64,000 nt of DNA, from contig DASXVX010000076.1 of assembly GCA_036504075.1 (NCBI GenBank), forward strand, positions 1-64,000, read 5' to 3'. A program made the translations under genes and the position numbers. This DNA is from DASXVX01 sp036504075. GTDB taxonomy: Bacteria; Bacillota; Sulfobacillia; Symbiobacteriales; Symbiobacteriaceae. Every line of letters starts with the position of its first letter. The stretch's first letter is position 1. The notes beneath the pieces were generated by a model that was not told where the DNA came from, ran no database searches, and saw only the letters and a program-made list of their open reading frames with translations. This document shows, one piece after another, positions 7,772 to 15,384 of the stretch.

Positions 7772-8803
7772 GTGACCCTTGACAGGCTCGACGCTCTGGT
7801 GACAGGCGGGCTGTTCAAATTCGTCATCAGCACGTCCCATGACCCAGATGTCGATTGGGCCAGCATGGGCATGGCCGATCCCGCAACATCACACCAGATC
7901 GAGGAGTGCGAGGGAGCGTTGGGGTTGACGCTCCCCGCCCCCTATCGTGCCTTTCTGGAACGGTGGAACGGTGGGCATCTCTGGCAAGTCATGCACGGGA
8001 ACAGGCGTATCTATGAGACTATCCACCTGTTCGGCACCGAGGAACTGGTCTACCGCAATCTCAGGCTCCGCGGATGGATGCCCTCAGACTTCCACCGTGG
8101 GCTGCTGTGGTTCGGGCGGACCGACAACCGGTACCACCTCTTTGACCTGTCGACCAGGACGGCCGCCCCTGCCGTCGTTGGCGGCGGGGAACTGGATAAG
8201 CCGCATGACTGGCTGCGGAACCGGGTCGCCGAGTCCTTCACCGACTTTCTGAAGAAGCTGCTTGACTCGGACGGCGGCGAGTTCTGGTTGCCCAATAACC
8301 GAGCGGGCCTTATGCAGCACGTGTTGGGTGTCTTGGACTCGATGATCGTCCAAGCACCGTACCCGGCCCAGTATCCGAATGTCGGGCGGGTGACCGTCAC
8401 CTACCGCCTTGGACCAGGAGCCAGACCTGAAGAACTAGCTCGCGTTGAAACTGCACTGGGCTTTCGTCTGCCCGGCCCGCTGCGAACGTTGCTGACGAAG
8501 TGGAATGGTGCTGACCTCTTCTGTGTATCCCAGGACGGACAGGAACTGTGGAACGTTCATGTCCTGGATACCTCGTACCTTAGCTCCTCAAGCTGTCTTC
8601 ACCAGGTTGGGGACGGTCGATACCTGGCCTTTGCTGCTTCGCATGGGCACAAATTCTTACTGAACGTGGATGCAGAGGAATCCCCGGTCTACTTCGCGCC
8701 AGACGGCCCTATGGATCGAGTCTTTGACCTGGCTCCTTCGCTTTCGCGGTTCCTGTGGACCCTTCAGGAAGAAAGGGGCCGTAGGTTCTGGGTAGGGCCA
8801 TAG
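7772..8803 (+). CDS. Tandem SMI1/KNR4 (SUKH) domain protein, probable immunity protein
   Basis: 343 aa. GTG 7772 is chosen because AGGAGG ends 8 bases before it; TTG 7766 is too close. There are two SUKH-type domains. The first has IEECEGALGLTLPAPYRAFLERWNGG (from about residue 43). The second has ARVETALGFRLPGPLRTLLTKWNGA (from about residue 220). Each shows the family's E...LG..LP..y..fL..wNG signature. There is no signal peptide, so it is cytoplasmic. It lies 12 bases after the nuclease gene, the classical toxin-immunity order. Confidence 0.85.
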   Translation: MTLDRLDALVTGGLFKFVISTSHDPDVDWASMGMADPATSHQIEECEGALGLTLPAPYRAFLERWNGGHLWQVMHGNRRIYETIHLFGTEELVYRNLRLRGWMPSDFHRGLLWFGRTDNRYHLFDLSTRTAAPAVVGGGELDKPHDWLRNRVAESFTDFLKKLLDSDGGEFWLPNNRAGLMQHVLGVLDSMIVQAPYPAQYPNVGRVTVTYRLGPGARPEELARVETALGFRLPGPLRTLLTKWNGADLFCVSQDGQELWNVHVLDTSYLSSSSCLHQVGDGRYLAFAASHGHKFLLNVDAEESPVYFAPDGPMDRVFDLAPSLSRFLWTLQEERGRRFWVGP

Positions 8804-8976
8804 AAAAGAGGGATCAGAGCGGTGCTGTTCTCAGCGGTGAGCCTGAGCGTGACCCTGGCAGCGGGCGTTTATACCGGCATTGGTGTCGGTGCCGGTCGGG
8901 GCCGTGGCGCTAGGCGGACTCCTGGCGGCCGTACGCCGGCGCCAAAAGTAGCACTGGAGCGGACGGAAAACCTGGA

Positions 8977-9010
8977 GCGAGAACGGGACATCTCCCGTTT
9001 TCGCTTCTTT
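8977..9010 (+). terminator. Terminator of the toxin/immunity operon
   Basis: GCGAGAACGGGA (8977-8988) pairs with TCCCGTTTTCGC (8993-9004) with one G-U and a CATC loop, followed by TTCTTT. The stretch 8804-9122 holds no gene I can support; a 75-codon frame from GTG 8822 runs straight through this hairpin. Confidence 0.75.
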
Positions 9011-9080
9011 CGACGAGAGGCTGGGCAGCTATTTCGTGTCCTGTATTAATTTCCAAATAGAGGATAATGGATGCAGCGTG

Positions 9081-9097
9081 TATAATATTAACGTTAA
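9081..9097 (+). promoter_or_regulatory. Promoter -10 element with adjacent palindromic operator
   Basis: A consensus TATAAT at 9081-9086 is followed by the perfect palindrome TTAACGTTAA (9088-9097), about 25 bases before the gene at 9123. No good -35 box is seen at the right distance. The palindrome over the start site suggests repression. Confidence 0.5.
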
Positions 9098-9122
9098 ATT
9101 AGTTTGAAGGGTGGCGATCCGA

Positions 9123-9719
9123 GTGGCTCTGAAAAAGCTGACAGGGACCAAGGTCACGGTCGACTTGCAGGCGGATGTTCGGCATTCCGTCGATTCACCG
9201 AGCATTGCGGTGTACGATCCGGCACGGGCCTTCTTCAAGACCATGGCGCTCCGGCTGTTGGGCGTGACGGCTCTGACCGATGCTACCCAGATTGCGGCGG
9301 TCAAGAGCGCCGCTTCCGCACTGACCGATGCCGACGACGTTGACTGGACTGCGGCCGATGTCTACAAGATCCTGGCTGCGACGGGGACACTTCCGGCGCC
9401 CAGCCACATTCGGGTCGACCGGCTGACCGGGCAGGCGACCATGCTGTTCCGGGCCGTGCTGCCTGCGGCAGCCAAGGCCCGCCGCCTGTCGTATCCCAAG
9501 GGTGTCGCCCGGCCCTCTGTCAGCATCCTGGCGGCGCTGCGGCCTGAGGGGGTCAGCATTCCCAACGGAATGTGCATGGACGTTCCCATCAAGCTGGTGG
9601 AGGACGACGAGGGACTGGCGCTGGCAGCTTACTTCCGGCGGGGCAAGCTTCGCAACGCCACGGAGGACCAGGGTGCTTCCACAGCGGGGGAGAGCGCCCC
9701 GAATACCGAGGCCAAATAA
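9123..9719 (+). CDS. Hypothetical protein
   Basis: 198 aa from GTG 9123, with GAAGGGTGG about 8 bases upstream; GTG 9111 is an alternative four codons earlier. No signal peptide or membrane segment. It has Ala-rich helical stretches (ALTDATQIAAVKSAASALTDADD), a middle with TAADVYKILAATGTL and a polar Ser/Glu-rich tail. No family is recognised. It has a consensus -10 box and its own palindromic operator upstream. A long array of 11-bp repeats follows it. Confidence 0.7.
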   Translation: MALKKLTGTKVTVDLQADVRHSVDSPSIAVYDPARAFFKTMALRLLGVTALTDATQIAAVKSAASALTDADDVDWTAADVYKILAATGTLPAPSHIRVDRLTGQATMLFRAVLPAAAKARRLSYPKGVARPSVSILAALRPEGVSIPNGMCMDVPIKLVEDDEGLALAAYFRRGKLRNATEDQGASTAGESAPNTEAK

Positions 9720-9730
9720 GACCCCCGACG

Positions 9731-9983
9731 ATGACCTGTCAGTTGCCTGACGAAGACCGGATTACGACCTGAACAAGACCTGTACATGGCCTGAACAAGA
9801 CCTGTACATGACCTGTACAAGACCTGGTCAAGACCTGAGCATGACCTGTACATGACCGGAACAAGACCTGTACAAGACCTGTACAAGACCTGTACAAGAC
9901 CTGAGCATGACTGGTACAAGATCGGAACAAGACCTGTACAAGACCGGTGCGTGACCTGTACAAGACCTGTACAAGACCCGATG
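9731..9983. repeat. Array of 23 tandem 11-bp repeats
   Basis: The consensus unit is AAGACCTGTAC, with variants ATGACCTGTAC, AAGACCTGAGC and AAGACCGGAAC. Units abut exactly from 9731 to 9983 without length change; the first three and the last are the most divergent. Eleven bases is close to one helical turn, so each unit presents the same face of DNA. Adjacent units create the palindrome TGTACA only in part. The minus strand is open through the array and would encode an 11-residue periodic peptide, which I take as a by-product. No protein partner is known. Confidence 0.9.
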
Positions 9984-10082
9984 TAGTCCTCTACATAGAT
10001 GTGCAATATGTAAACTATCCCGCAAACGTACGCGGCCCGGTCTCATCCAGGACCACAGCCCGACAAACTCCATCCGGCGAAC

Positions 10083-10116
10083 GGCGGTGCATACCAATGC
10101 ACCGCCTCGCCTTTTT
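10083..10116 (+). terminator. Terminator before the nucleoside phosphorylase
   Basis: GGCGGTGCAT (10083-10092) pairs perfectly with ATGCACCGCC (10097-10106) around ACCA; TCGCCTTTTT follows. It would end transcription coming through the 11-bp repeats. The rest of 9984-10271 shows nothing else I can name. Confidence 0.7.
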
Positions 10117-10271
10117 CCTGGCGCAAATCAGCGCGAATGGGCCAGACCACCCCGCCACCCGGGGCTTTTTCGCGTCCCCAGCCCATACTTTCTCATGCAC
10201 GGAAAGGAACCATCCCCACAAGGGCCGAACTGCTAAAAGTGGCTCGTGTTTCGGCGGCAAGGAGGATGCGT

Positions 10272-11597
10272 ATGCGCGCCTATGACGTTATCTACAAAAA
10301 GCGGACGGGCGGAGAACTGACCCGGGCGGAGATTGCATTCCTGGTCGACGGGTTCGTCGCCGGGGAAGTGCCCGACTACCAGATGTCGGCCTGGGCGATG
10401 GCGGTCTGCCTCATGGGCATGACACCGCGGGAAACGGCGGACCTCACCCTGGCCATGGCCCGTTCGGGCGATATGATCGACCTTTCGGCCATTCGAGGTA
10501 AGAAGGTGGATAAGCACTCCACCGGCGGCGTCGGCGATAAGGTCTCGCTGGTACTGGTGCCGCTGGTCGCTGCCTGTGGGGCGCCGGTGGCCAAAATGTC
10601 GGGCCGGGGTCTCGGCCACACCGGCGGAACGCTGGATAAGCTGGAGTCCTTCCCGGGCATGCGCATCGAGCGCACGCCGGCGGAGTTCATCGAGCAGGTG
10701 AACCGCATCGGCTGCGCCGTGGTGGGCCAGAGCGGGAACCTGGTCCCCGCCGACAAAAAGCTCTACGCCCTCCGGGACGTGACCGCGACGGTGGAATCCA
10801 TTCCGCTGATCGCTTCGTCCATCATGTCCAAGAAAATCGCCGGCGGCGCCGACGCGATTGTGCTGGATGTGAAAACCGGGTCGGGCGCCTTTATGAAGAG
10901 CCTGGACGACTCCCTGCGGCTGGCCGAGGCCATGGTGCAAATCGGCAAGGAGACCGGCCGGGAAGTGGCCGCCTTCGTCTCCGACATGGATCAGCCGCTC
11001 GGCTTCGCTGTAGGCAACGCACTGGAAGTGGCGGAGGCCATTGAGACGCTGCGGGGTTTCGGGCCGCAGGATTTGGAAACGGTTTGCCTCAACCTGGGCT
11101 CCCAGATGCTGCGGCTGGCCGGGGTGGCCCCGGACGCAGAGGCGGCCCGCAAGTTGCTGACCCGGGCGCTCCGCTCGGGCGCCGCCCTGGCCAAGCTGAC
11201 CGAACTGATCGAAGCCCAGGACGGCGACGCCAGCTACGTCCGGCAGCCCGTGAAGCTGCCGCGGGCGCAGCGGATCGTCCCCCTGGCGGCGCCAAAAACC
11301 GGCTTCATCCAGAACATCCAGGCGCTCGAGGTCGGCGTGGCGGCCATGCTGCTGGGCGCCGGGCGGGAGACCAAGGAGTCGGTCATCGACCTGGCGGTCG
11401 GGGTCGTGCTCAAGAAAAAAGTGGGCGACCCGGTAGAGGCCGGGGAAGGGTTGGCCGAACTGCACGTGAACGACGACCGGCGGCTGGCGGAAGTACAGCA
11501 GCGGCTGCTGGACGCGTTCACCATTTGTGCGGAGCCGGTGGCCCCCCGGCCGCTCATGTTCGCCCTGGTGACCGAAGCCGGGGTCCGGCACTTATAA
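10272..11597 (+). CDS. pdp: Pyrimidine-nucleoside phosphorylase
   Basis: Cytoplasmic enzyme that splits uridine or thymidine with phosphate to base and (deoxy)ribose 1-phosphate, in pyrimidine salvage. The 441-aa length fits the family (about 430-440). ATG 10272 is used because AAGGAGG ends 6 bases before; ATG 10266 is also in frame. Diagnostic is KVDKHSTGGVGDKVSL, the glycine-rich phosphate loop, followed by MSGRGLGHTGGTLDKLES. Bacterial families with this fold (Pdp, DeoA) cannot be separated by eye; Pdp is expected in Firmicutes. The DUF624-like gene follows after 19 bases. Confidence 0.93.
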   Translation: MRAYDVIYKKRTGGELTRAEIAFLVDGFVAGEVPDYQMSAWAMAVCLMGMTPRETADLTLAMARSGDMIDLSAIRGKKVDKHSTGGVGDKVSLVLVPLVAACGAPVAKMSGRGLGHTGGTLDKLESFPGMRIERTPAEFIEQVNRIGCAVVGQSGNLVPADKKLYALRDVTATVESIPLIASSIMSKKIAGGADAIVLDVKTGSGAFMKSLDDSLRLAEAMVQIGKETGREVAAFVSDMDQPLGFAVGNALEVAEAIETLRGFGPQDLETVCLNLGSQMLRLAGVAPDAEAARKLLTRALRSGAALAKLTELIEAQDGDASYVRQPVKLPRAQRIVPLAAPKTGFIQNIQALEVGVAAMLLGAGRETKESVIDLAVGVVLKKKVGDPVEAGEGLAELHVNDDRRLAEVQQRLLDAFTICAEPVAPRPLMFALVTEAGVRHL

Positions 11598-11616
11598 AGC
11601 TCCGGGAGGTGGCGGG

Positions 11617-12252
11617 TTGAACCCCATAGAAGACCGGTTCCCCCGGCTGTGGGCCGGAGCGGACCGGATCAGCCTCATCGTGCTTGGCGGGCTGCTGTTC
11701 TGGCTTTTCTCCATCCTGGTAGTCACGCTGCCGGCGGCACTCGCCGCACTGTTTGCCGCGGTGGCGCCGCTCTTTGCCCCCGCTTCAGGCGAGCTGTTCG
11801 GCCGGTTCTGGCGGGCGTTCCGGCGCAGCCTCGTCCCGGCGCTCCTGCTGGGCCTGCTGGACCTGGTAGTGGGCGGCGTGATCTACCTCGACATTCAGAT
11901 TCTGTGGGGCGTGGGTGCCCTCTGGGCGCAGGCGGCGGCCTTCGGGTTGGGCTCGCTTGGCGCCCTGGCATTGATGGTAAACCTGTTTGCCTGGCCGCTG
12001 CTGGCCTGGTTCCCGCAGCCACTGCCCAAACTGCTCAAGCGCTCATTCTTCCTGGCGGCGGCCCACCCGTTCTGGGCGTTGGGCGGAATCGTGAGCGGTG
12101 CGGTCAGCGTGCTCCTCCTGCTCCTGCTGCCTGGGTGGCTGCTGGCGCTCGTGCCGCTGGTCGGTCCCGGCCTGTTTGCCACCACCGCGGGCTTCTGCGC
12201 CTGGCAGGTCATGAAGCGGTATGCCCGACCCGAGGATGAGATCGCTGAATAG
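11617..12252 (+). CDS. DUF624-like (YesL-type) membrane protein
   Basis: 211 aa from TTG 11617, with GGGAGGT 6 bases before. At least four or five hydrophobic segments are visible (about residues 20-50, 70-95, 100-130, 145-175 and 175-195). The N-terminal pattern, with NPIEDRFPRLWAGADRISLIVLGGLLFWLFSILVVTLPAALAAL broken over two helices, resembles the YesL/DUF624 family. Members lie near carbohydrate uptake genes in Firmicutes but have no firm function. It is co-transcribed with the phosphorylase. Confidence 0.75.
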   Translation: MNPIEDRFPRLWAGADRISLIVLGGLLFWLFSILVVTLPAALAALFAAVAPLFAPASGELFGRFWRAFRRSLVPALLLGLLDLVVGGVIYLDIQILWGVGALWAQAAAFGLGSLGALALMVNLFAWPLLAWFPQPLPKLLKRSFFLAAAHPFWALGGIVSGAVSVLLLLLLPGWLLALVPLVGPGLFATTAGFCAWQVMKRYARPEDEIAE

Positions 12253-12265
12253 GGAACGCACTGCC

Positions 12266-12301
12266 GGACCCCGGACCTGGTGATGGCTCCGGGGTCCTTT
12301 T
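12266..12301 (+). terminator. Terminator after the DUF624-like gene
   Basis: GGACCCCGGA (12266-12275) pairs perfectly with TCCGGGGTCC (12288-12297), followed by TTTT. Confidence 0.85.
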
Positions 12302-12403
12302 AGATACCTGCGAATAGCTATTTGGCCCATCTCCGGTTGCTTACTGCGGGCGCTAGGACGGATTGTCAACTGCCAGTATGATGGTAACGAGGGGGGGAGG
12401 CGT

Positions 12404-14071
12404 TTGACACGCAGCCTGGTGATAAAGTTCATGTTGGGCATCACCGGCATCGTGGCCGCGGTCCTTGTCCTCTCGCTGGCCTGGGACTTTCAGTACCAAC
12501 AGGGACAACTGGACAAGGATCTCCTGGCCAAGGCCGACCTGGTGGCCAAGCAGCAACTGGCGACCCGGAAGTTCCTCGCCGGCGGCGTTCCGGGCAAGAT
12601 GCACGGCGACAAGAACACGCCGCCGTCCCCATCGGAAGTTGGCAAGGGCGTGGACGAGCTTTTCGCTGACCTGGCCAACTCCCAGGCCAAGCAGACCCGG
12701 CTGGTGGTGCGCGCCGACGAGAATGCGCCGGACCCGTTCGAGCAGGAGGCCCTGAAAGCGTTCGAAAACAACCCGGACAGCCCTGTCGTCTTCGCCCGGA
12801 CCATCGGGACGGACGGCAGTCCCGTGTTCCGGTACGTCATGCCGCTGCGGGAGGAAGAGTCCTGCCTGAAATGCCACGGCGAGCCGGCCGGCGAAATGGA
12901 TTTGACCGGGCACGTCAAGGAAGGCATGAAAGAAGGGGACCTGGCCGGCGCCATCAGCGTCGTCCTGCCCATGACGGATGCCCTCGGGTCCGCCCGGGCC
13001 GAATCGTTCCGCCTGGCAGCGGGTGTACTCGCCCTGGCAGGCCTCACCCTCGGACTCATCTGGTTCATGCTCTGGCGGCAGGTTTCCATGCCGTTGCAGC
13101 AACTGGTCTCGGTGGCCGAATCCGTCGGCGGAGACCACATCCAGGTGGAACATACTTCCCTGGAACCCCTGCGGGCCAACCGGGAGACGGCGATCGTGGC
13201 CGATGCCTTTGAGTCCATGTCCGGGCGGCTTCAGGAACTGTACGCCGGGCTGGAGCAGAAAGTGATGGACCGGACCGCCCAGCTGGAAAAGGCGAACCAG
13301 GGGTTGGCCGAGGCCAATCGTGACCTGGAGCGGGCATCCCACCAACAGTCCGAATTCCTGGCCATGGTCAGCCACGACTTCAAGACGCCGCTGACTTCCA
13401 TCATCACGTTTACCGAACTCTTGCTGGACGATGCGGCCGGCCAGATCAATCGGGAGCAGAAAGAGTACCTGGAGGACGTGCTGGATTCCAGCGGCCGCCT
13501 CCTGACCTTGGTCAACGACCTGCTGGATCTCTCCCGCCTGGAAGCGGGCCGGATCAAGCTCTTTTGTGAAGTCCTGGACATAAAGGACCTGGTGAAGGAC
13601 GCTGAGCGGACCCTCCGGCCGCTGGCGGACAAGAAAGGCGTGACGCTCAACGTCACGATGCCGGACGGCCTCCCGCTGGTGCGGGCCGACGCCCTGCGGA
13701 TCACCCAGGTGCTTCTGAACCTGATGGGCAACGCCATCAAGTTCACCCCCGGCGGTGGTTTCATTTGGATTGATGCGCGGGAAGATGGTCGCTACCTGCA
13801 GGTCGCCGTTAAGGATACCGGGATCGGAATTGCGCCCGATGAGCATGAGGCGGTCTTCGAGGCGTTCCGCCAAAGCGGCAAGGTGCGCCCGGAGGGGTCC
13901 GGCCTTGGGTTGGCCCTGGCCAAGAGTTTGTTGGGGTTGCACGGCGGCCGGATCTGGCTGGAGAGTGAGTTAGGCCGGGGTTCGACCTTCTACTTTACGC
14001 TGCCCTTATGCGGGAACGAGGGGAGGGTGCGTCATGACGACGGTTCAGAAACGCATTCTGATTGTAGATGA
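12404..14071 (+). CDS. Membrane histidine kinase with a c-type heme (DUF3365/Tll0287-like) sensor domain
   Basis: 555 aa from TTG 12404 behind GGGGGAGG. One membrane helix (about 6-27), an extracytoplasmic domain with the heme-attachment motif C154-LK-C157-H158, a second helix (about 203-223), a HAMP-like linker, a coiled coil (about 280-315), then HisKA with H324 in SHDFKTPL and an ATPase domain (N-box NLMGNAIKF, GTG-rich G-boxes). Sensors of the DUF3365 family bind heme and sense redox state or small gases. It overlaps the response regulator gene by 38 bases. The next operon, convergent, encodes a molybdenum respiratory enzyme, so respiratory control is a reasonable guess. Confidence 0.9.
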   Translation: MTRSLVIKFMLGITGIVAAVLVLSLAWDFQYQQGQLDKDLLAKADLVAKQQLATRKFLAGGVPGKMHGDKNTPPSPSEVGKGVDELFADLANSQAKQTRLVVRADENAPDPFEQEALKAFENNPDSPVVFARTIGTDGSPVFRYVMPLREEESCLKCHGEPAGEMDLTGHVKEGMKEGDLAGAISVVLPMTDALGSARAESFRLAAGVLALAGLTLGLIWFMLWRQVSMPLQQLVSVAESVGGDHIQVEHTSLEPLRANRETAIVADAFESMSGRLQELYAGLEQKVMDRTAQLEKANQGLAEANRDLERASHQQSEFLAMVSHDFKTPLTSIITFTELLLDDAAGQINREQKEYLEDVLDSSGRLLTLVNDLLDLSRLEAGRIKLFCEVLDIKDLVKDAERTLRPLADKKGVTLNVTMPDGLPLVRADALRITQVLLNLMGNAIKFTPGGGFIWIDAREDGRYLQVAVKDTGIGIAPDEHEAVFEAFRQSGKVRPEGSGLGLALAKSLLGLHGGRIWLESELGRGSTFYFTLPLCGNEGRVRHDDGSETHSDCR

Positions 14072-14735
14072 CGATCAAAAGATCCTGAAGGCGCTGGATC
14101 AGGCATTGCGCAAAGAAGGGTACGAGGTTTACCGCGCAGCGGACGGCGAGGCCGCCTTGCAGGTGGCTCATGAAATGGAGCCGGACCTGATCGTGCTGGA
14201 CATCATGTTGCCGAAGCTGGACGGTTTTGAAGTGTGCGCCAAGCTCCGGTCGCTGGGCAACGTGCCGGTTCTGATTCTCTCCGCCCGGACCGAGGAGATG
14301 GACAAGGTGGTCGGCTTCAACGTGGGCGCCGACGACTACATGACCAAGCCATTCCGCCTGTCGGAGCTGGTGCTGCGGGTCCGGGCGATTCTGCGCCGGT
14401 CGACCCCGCAGAGCCCGGGCACCAACGGCGACGGCCGGCCCATCCGCTTCCGGGACATGGAGATCAACCGGGCGGCCCGGACCGTCTCCATTCGCAGCAA
14501 GCTGGTGGACCTGACCCCCAAGGAGTTCGACCTGCTCTGGCTGCTGGCGAGTCACCCGGGCAACGTCTTCTCACGCGAGGCGATCCTGCAGCGCGTCTGG
14601 CACAGCGACTATACCGGCGACGAGGCTGCGCTTACGGTGTGCGTCCGGCGCCTGCGGGAAAAAATTGAGCAGGAGCCCGGCAACCCCGAATACGTCAAGA
14701 CAATCTGGGGAATTGGCTATAAGTTTGAGGGATGA
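14034..14735 (+). CDS. OmpR/PhoB-family response regulator
   Basis: 233 aa, ATG 14034 with GGGAGGG upstream, starting inside the kinase gene. The receiver domain (1-120) has the acidic pocket DDD near residues 13-15, phospho-acceptor D in LIVLDIMLPKLDG and K in MTKPF. The winged-helix output domain (about 135-230) ends in the usual VKTIWGIGYKFEG. Together with the heme-sensor kinase it forms a two-component system; its targets are unknown. Confidence 0.95.
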   Translation: MTTVQKRILIVDDDQKILKALDQALRKEGYEVYRAADGEAALQVAHEMEPDLIVLDIMLPKLDGFEVCAKLRSLGNVPVLILSARTEEMDKVVGFNVGADDYMTKPFRLSELVLRVRAILRRSTPQSPGTNGDGRPIRFRDMEINRAARTVSIRSKLVDLTPKEFDLLWLLASHPGNVFSREAILQRVWHSDYTGDEAALTVCVRRLREKIEQEPGNPEYVKTIWGIGYKFEG

Positions 14736-14742
14736 TCAGCAT

Positions 14743-14772
14743 TGAAGGCCACCGCTGCAGCGGTGGCCTTCA
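14743..14772. terminator. Bidirectional hairpin between convergent genes
   Basis: TGAAGGCCACCGC (14743-14755) pairs perfectly with GCGGTGGCCTTCA (14760-14772) around TGCA. It sits between the response regulator and the convergent chaperone gene. Confidence 0.75.
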
Positions 14773-14775
14773 GAT

Positions 14776-15366
14776 CTACAGACGGGCAGCCACAGCGGCA
14801 CTGACGAGCGTCAGCAGATCGATGTAGCTGGGCGGTGCCTCCCGGCGCCGGGCATCCTCGACCAGGTCGGGGAGCCAGTCCAGGTGCTGCCGGCGAAACT
14901 GCTCCTGCTGCTCCGGCGTCCCATGCCGGACGAGCAAACCCATGAACTCCAGTTCCAGTGCCAGATGGTCCGGTGCGTAGCCCAGTTCCGGCGGGATGGC
15001 GATGCCGAGGGCAGTGTACAGGCTCAGAAGATGAGCCGCCGGATCGCCGCCCAGCCAGCCTTTTTCCCCCGCCAGAGGCAGTTCGGCCGTAGGGTCTTGG
15101 GTCCAGACCTTGAAGAGCGACTCCACCGGCCGCACCCGGCGGGCCGGGTCGAGGAAGGCACGCCAGTAGTCCCGTCTGGCGGCGTCCTCGGGGCAGGCGC
15201 CCAGCGATAGCGGCACGGCCAGGCTCAGTTCCAGCGCGGCCAGCGATGTGCGGACCGCCCCAGCCCATTTGCCTGAGCAGATCGCCTGCCAGGCTGCATC
15301 ATCCGGCTGGTAAAGCCGGGCCGCCAGCAGGGAGTATAGCTGAGCCCGCACCGTGCGCTCGTCCAT
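14776..15366 (-). CDS. TorD/DmsD-type molybdoenzyme maturation chaperone
   Basis: 196 aa all-helical protein of the TorD family (opening RAQLYSLLAARLYQP; core EYAPDHLALELEFMGLL-like segment, seen as GYAPDHLALELEFMGLL at about 128-145). Such chaperones bind the twin-arginine signal of a molybdopterin enzyme and hold it until cofactor insertion. It is the last gene of the minus-strand operon FeS-cytochrome b-molybdoenzyme-chaperone, 18 bases after the catalytic subunit whose signal peptide it should recognise. Confidence 0.88.
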   Translation of the reverse strand: MDERTVRAQLYSLLAARLYQPDDAAWQAICSGKWAGAVRTSLAALELSLAVPLSLGACPEDAARRDYWRAFLDPARRVRPVESLFKVWTQDPTAELPLAGEKGWLGGDPAAHLLSLYTALGIAIPPELGYAPDHLALELEFMGLLVRHGTPEQQEQFRRQHLDWLPDLVEDARRREAPPSYIDLLTLVSAAVAARL

Positions 15367-15384
15367 GGCGGATGCCTCCTTGGC

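Noticed and set aside
8822..9049. 75-codon ORF after the SUKH gene
   Set aside because: It reads through a strong terminator hairpin (8977-9004), and its sequence is low-complexity Arg/Gly. The hydrophobic start is not followed by a convincing signal site.
9629..10006. Periodic-peptide gene on the minus strand of the 11-bp array
   Set aside because: An 11-bp unit keeps a frame open by chance if it lacks stops, and the frame runs into the antisense of the 9123 gene. No ribosome site is seen.
12353..13942. 529-codon minus-strand open frame opposite the heme-sensor kinase
   Set aside because: Shadow of the kinase gene; no ribosome site or domain.
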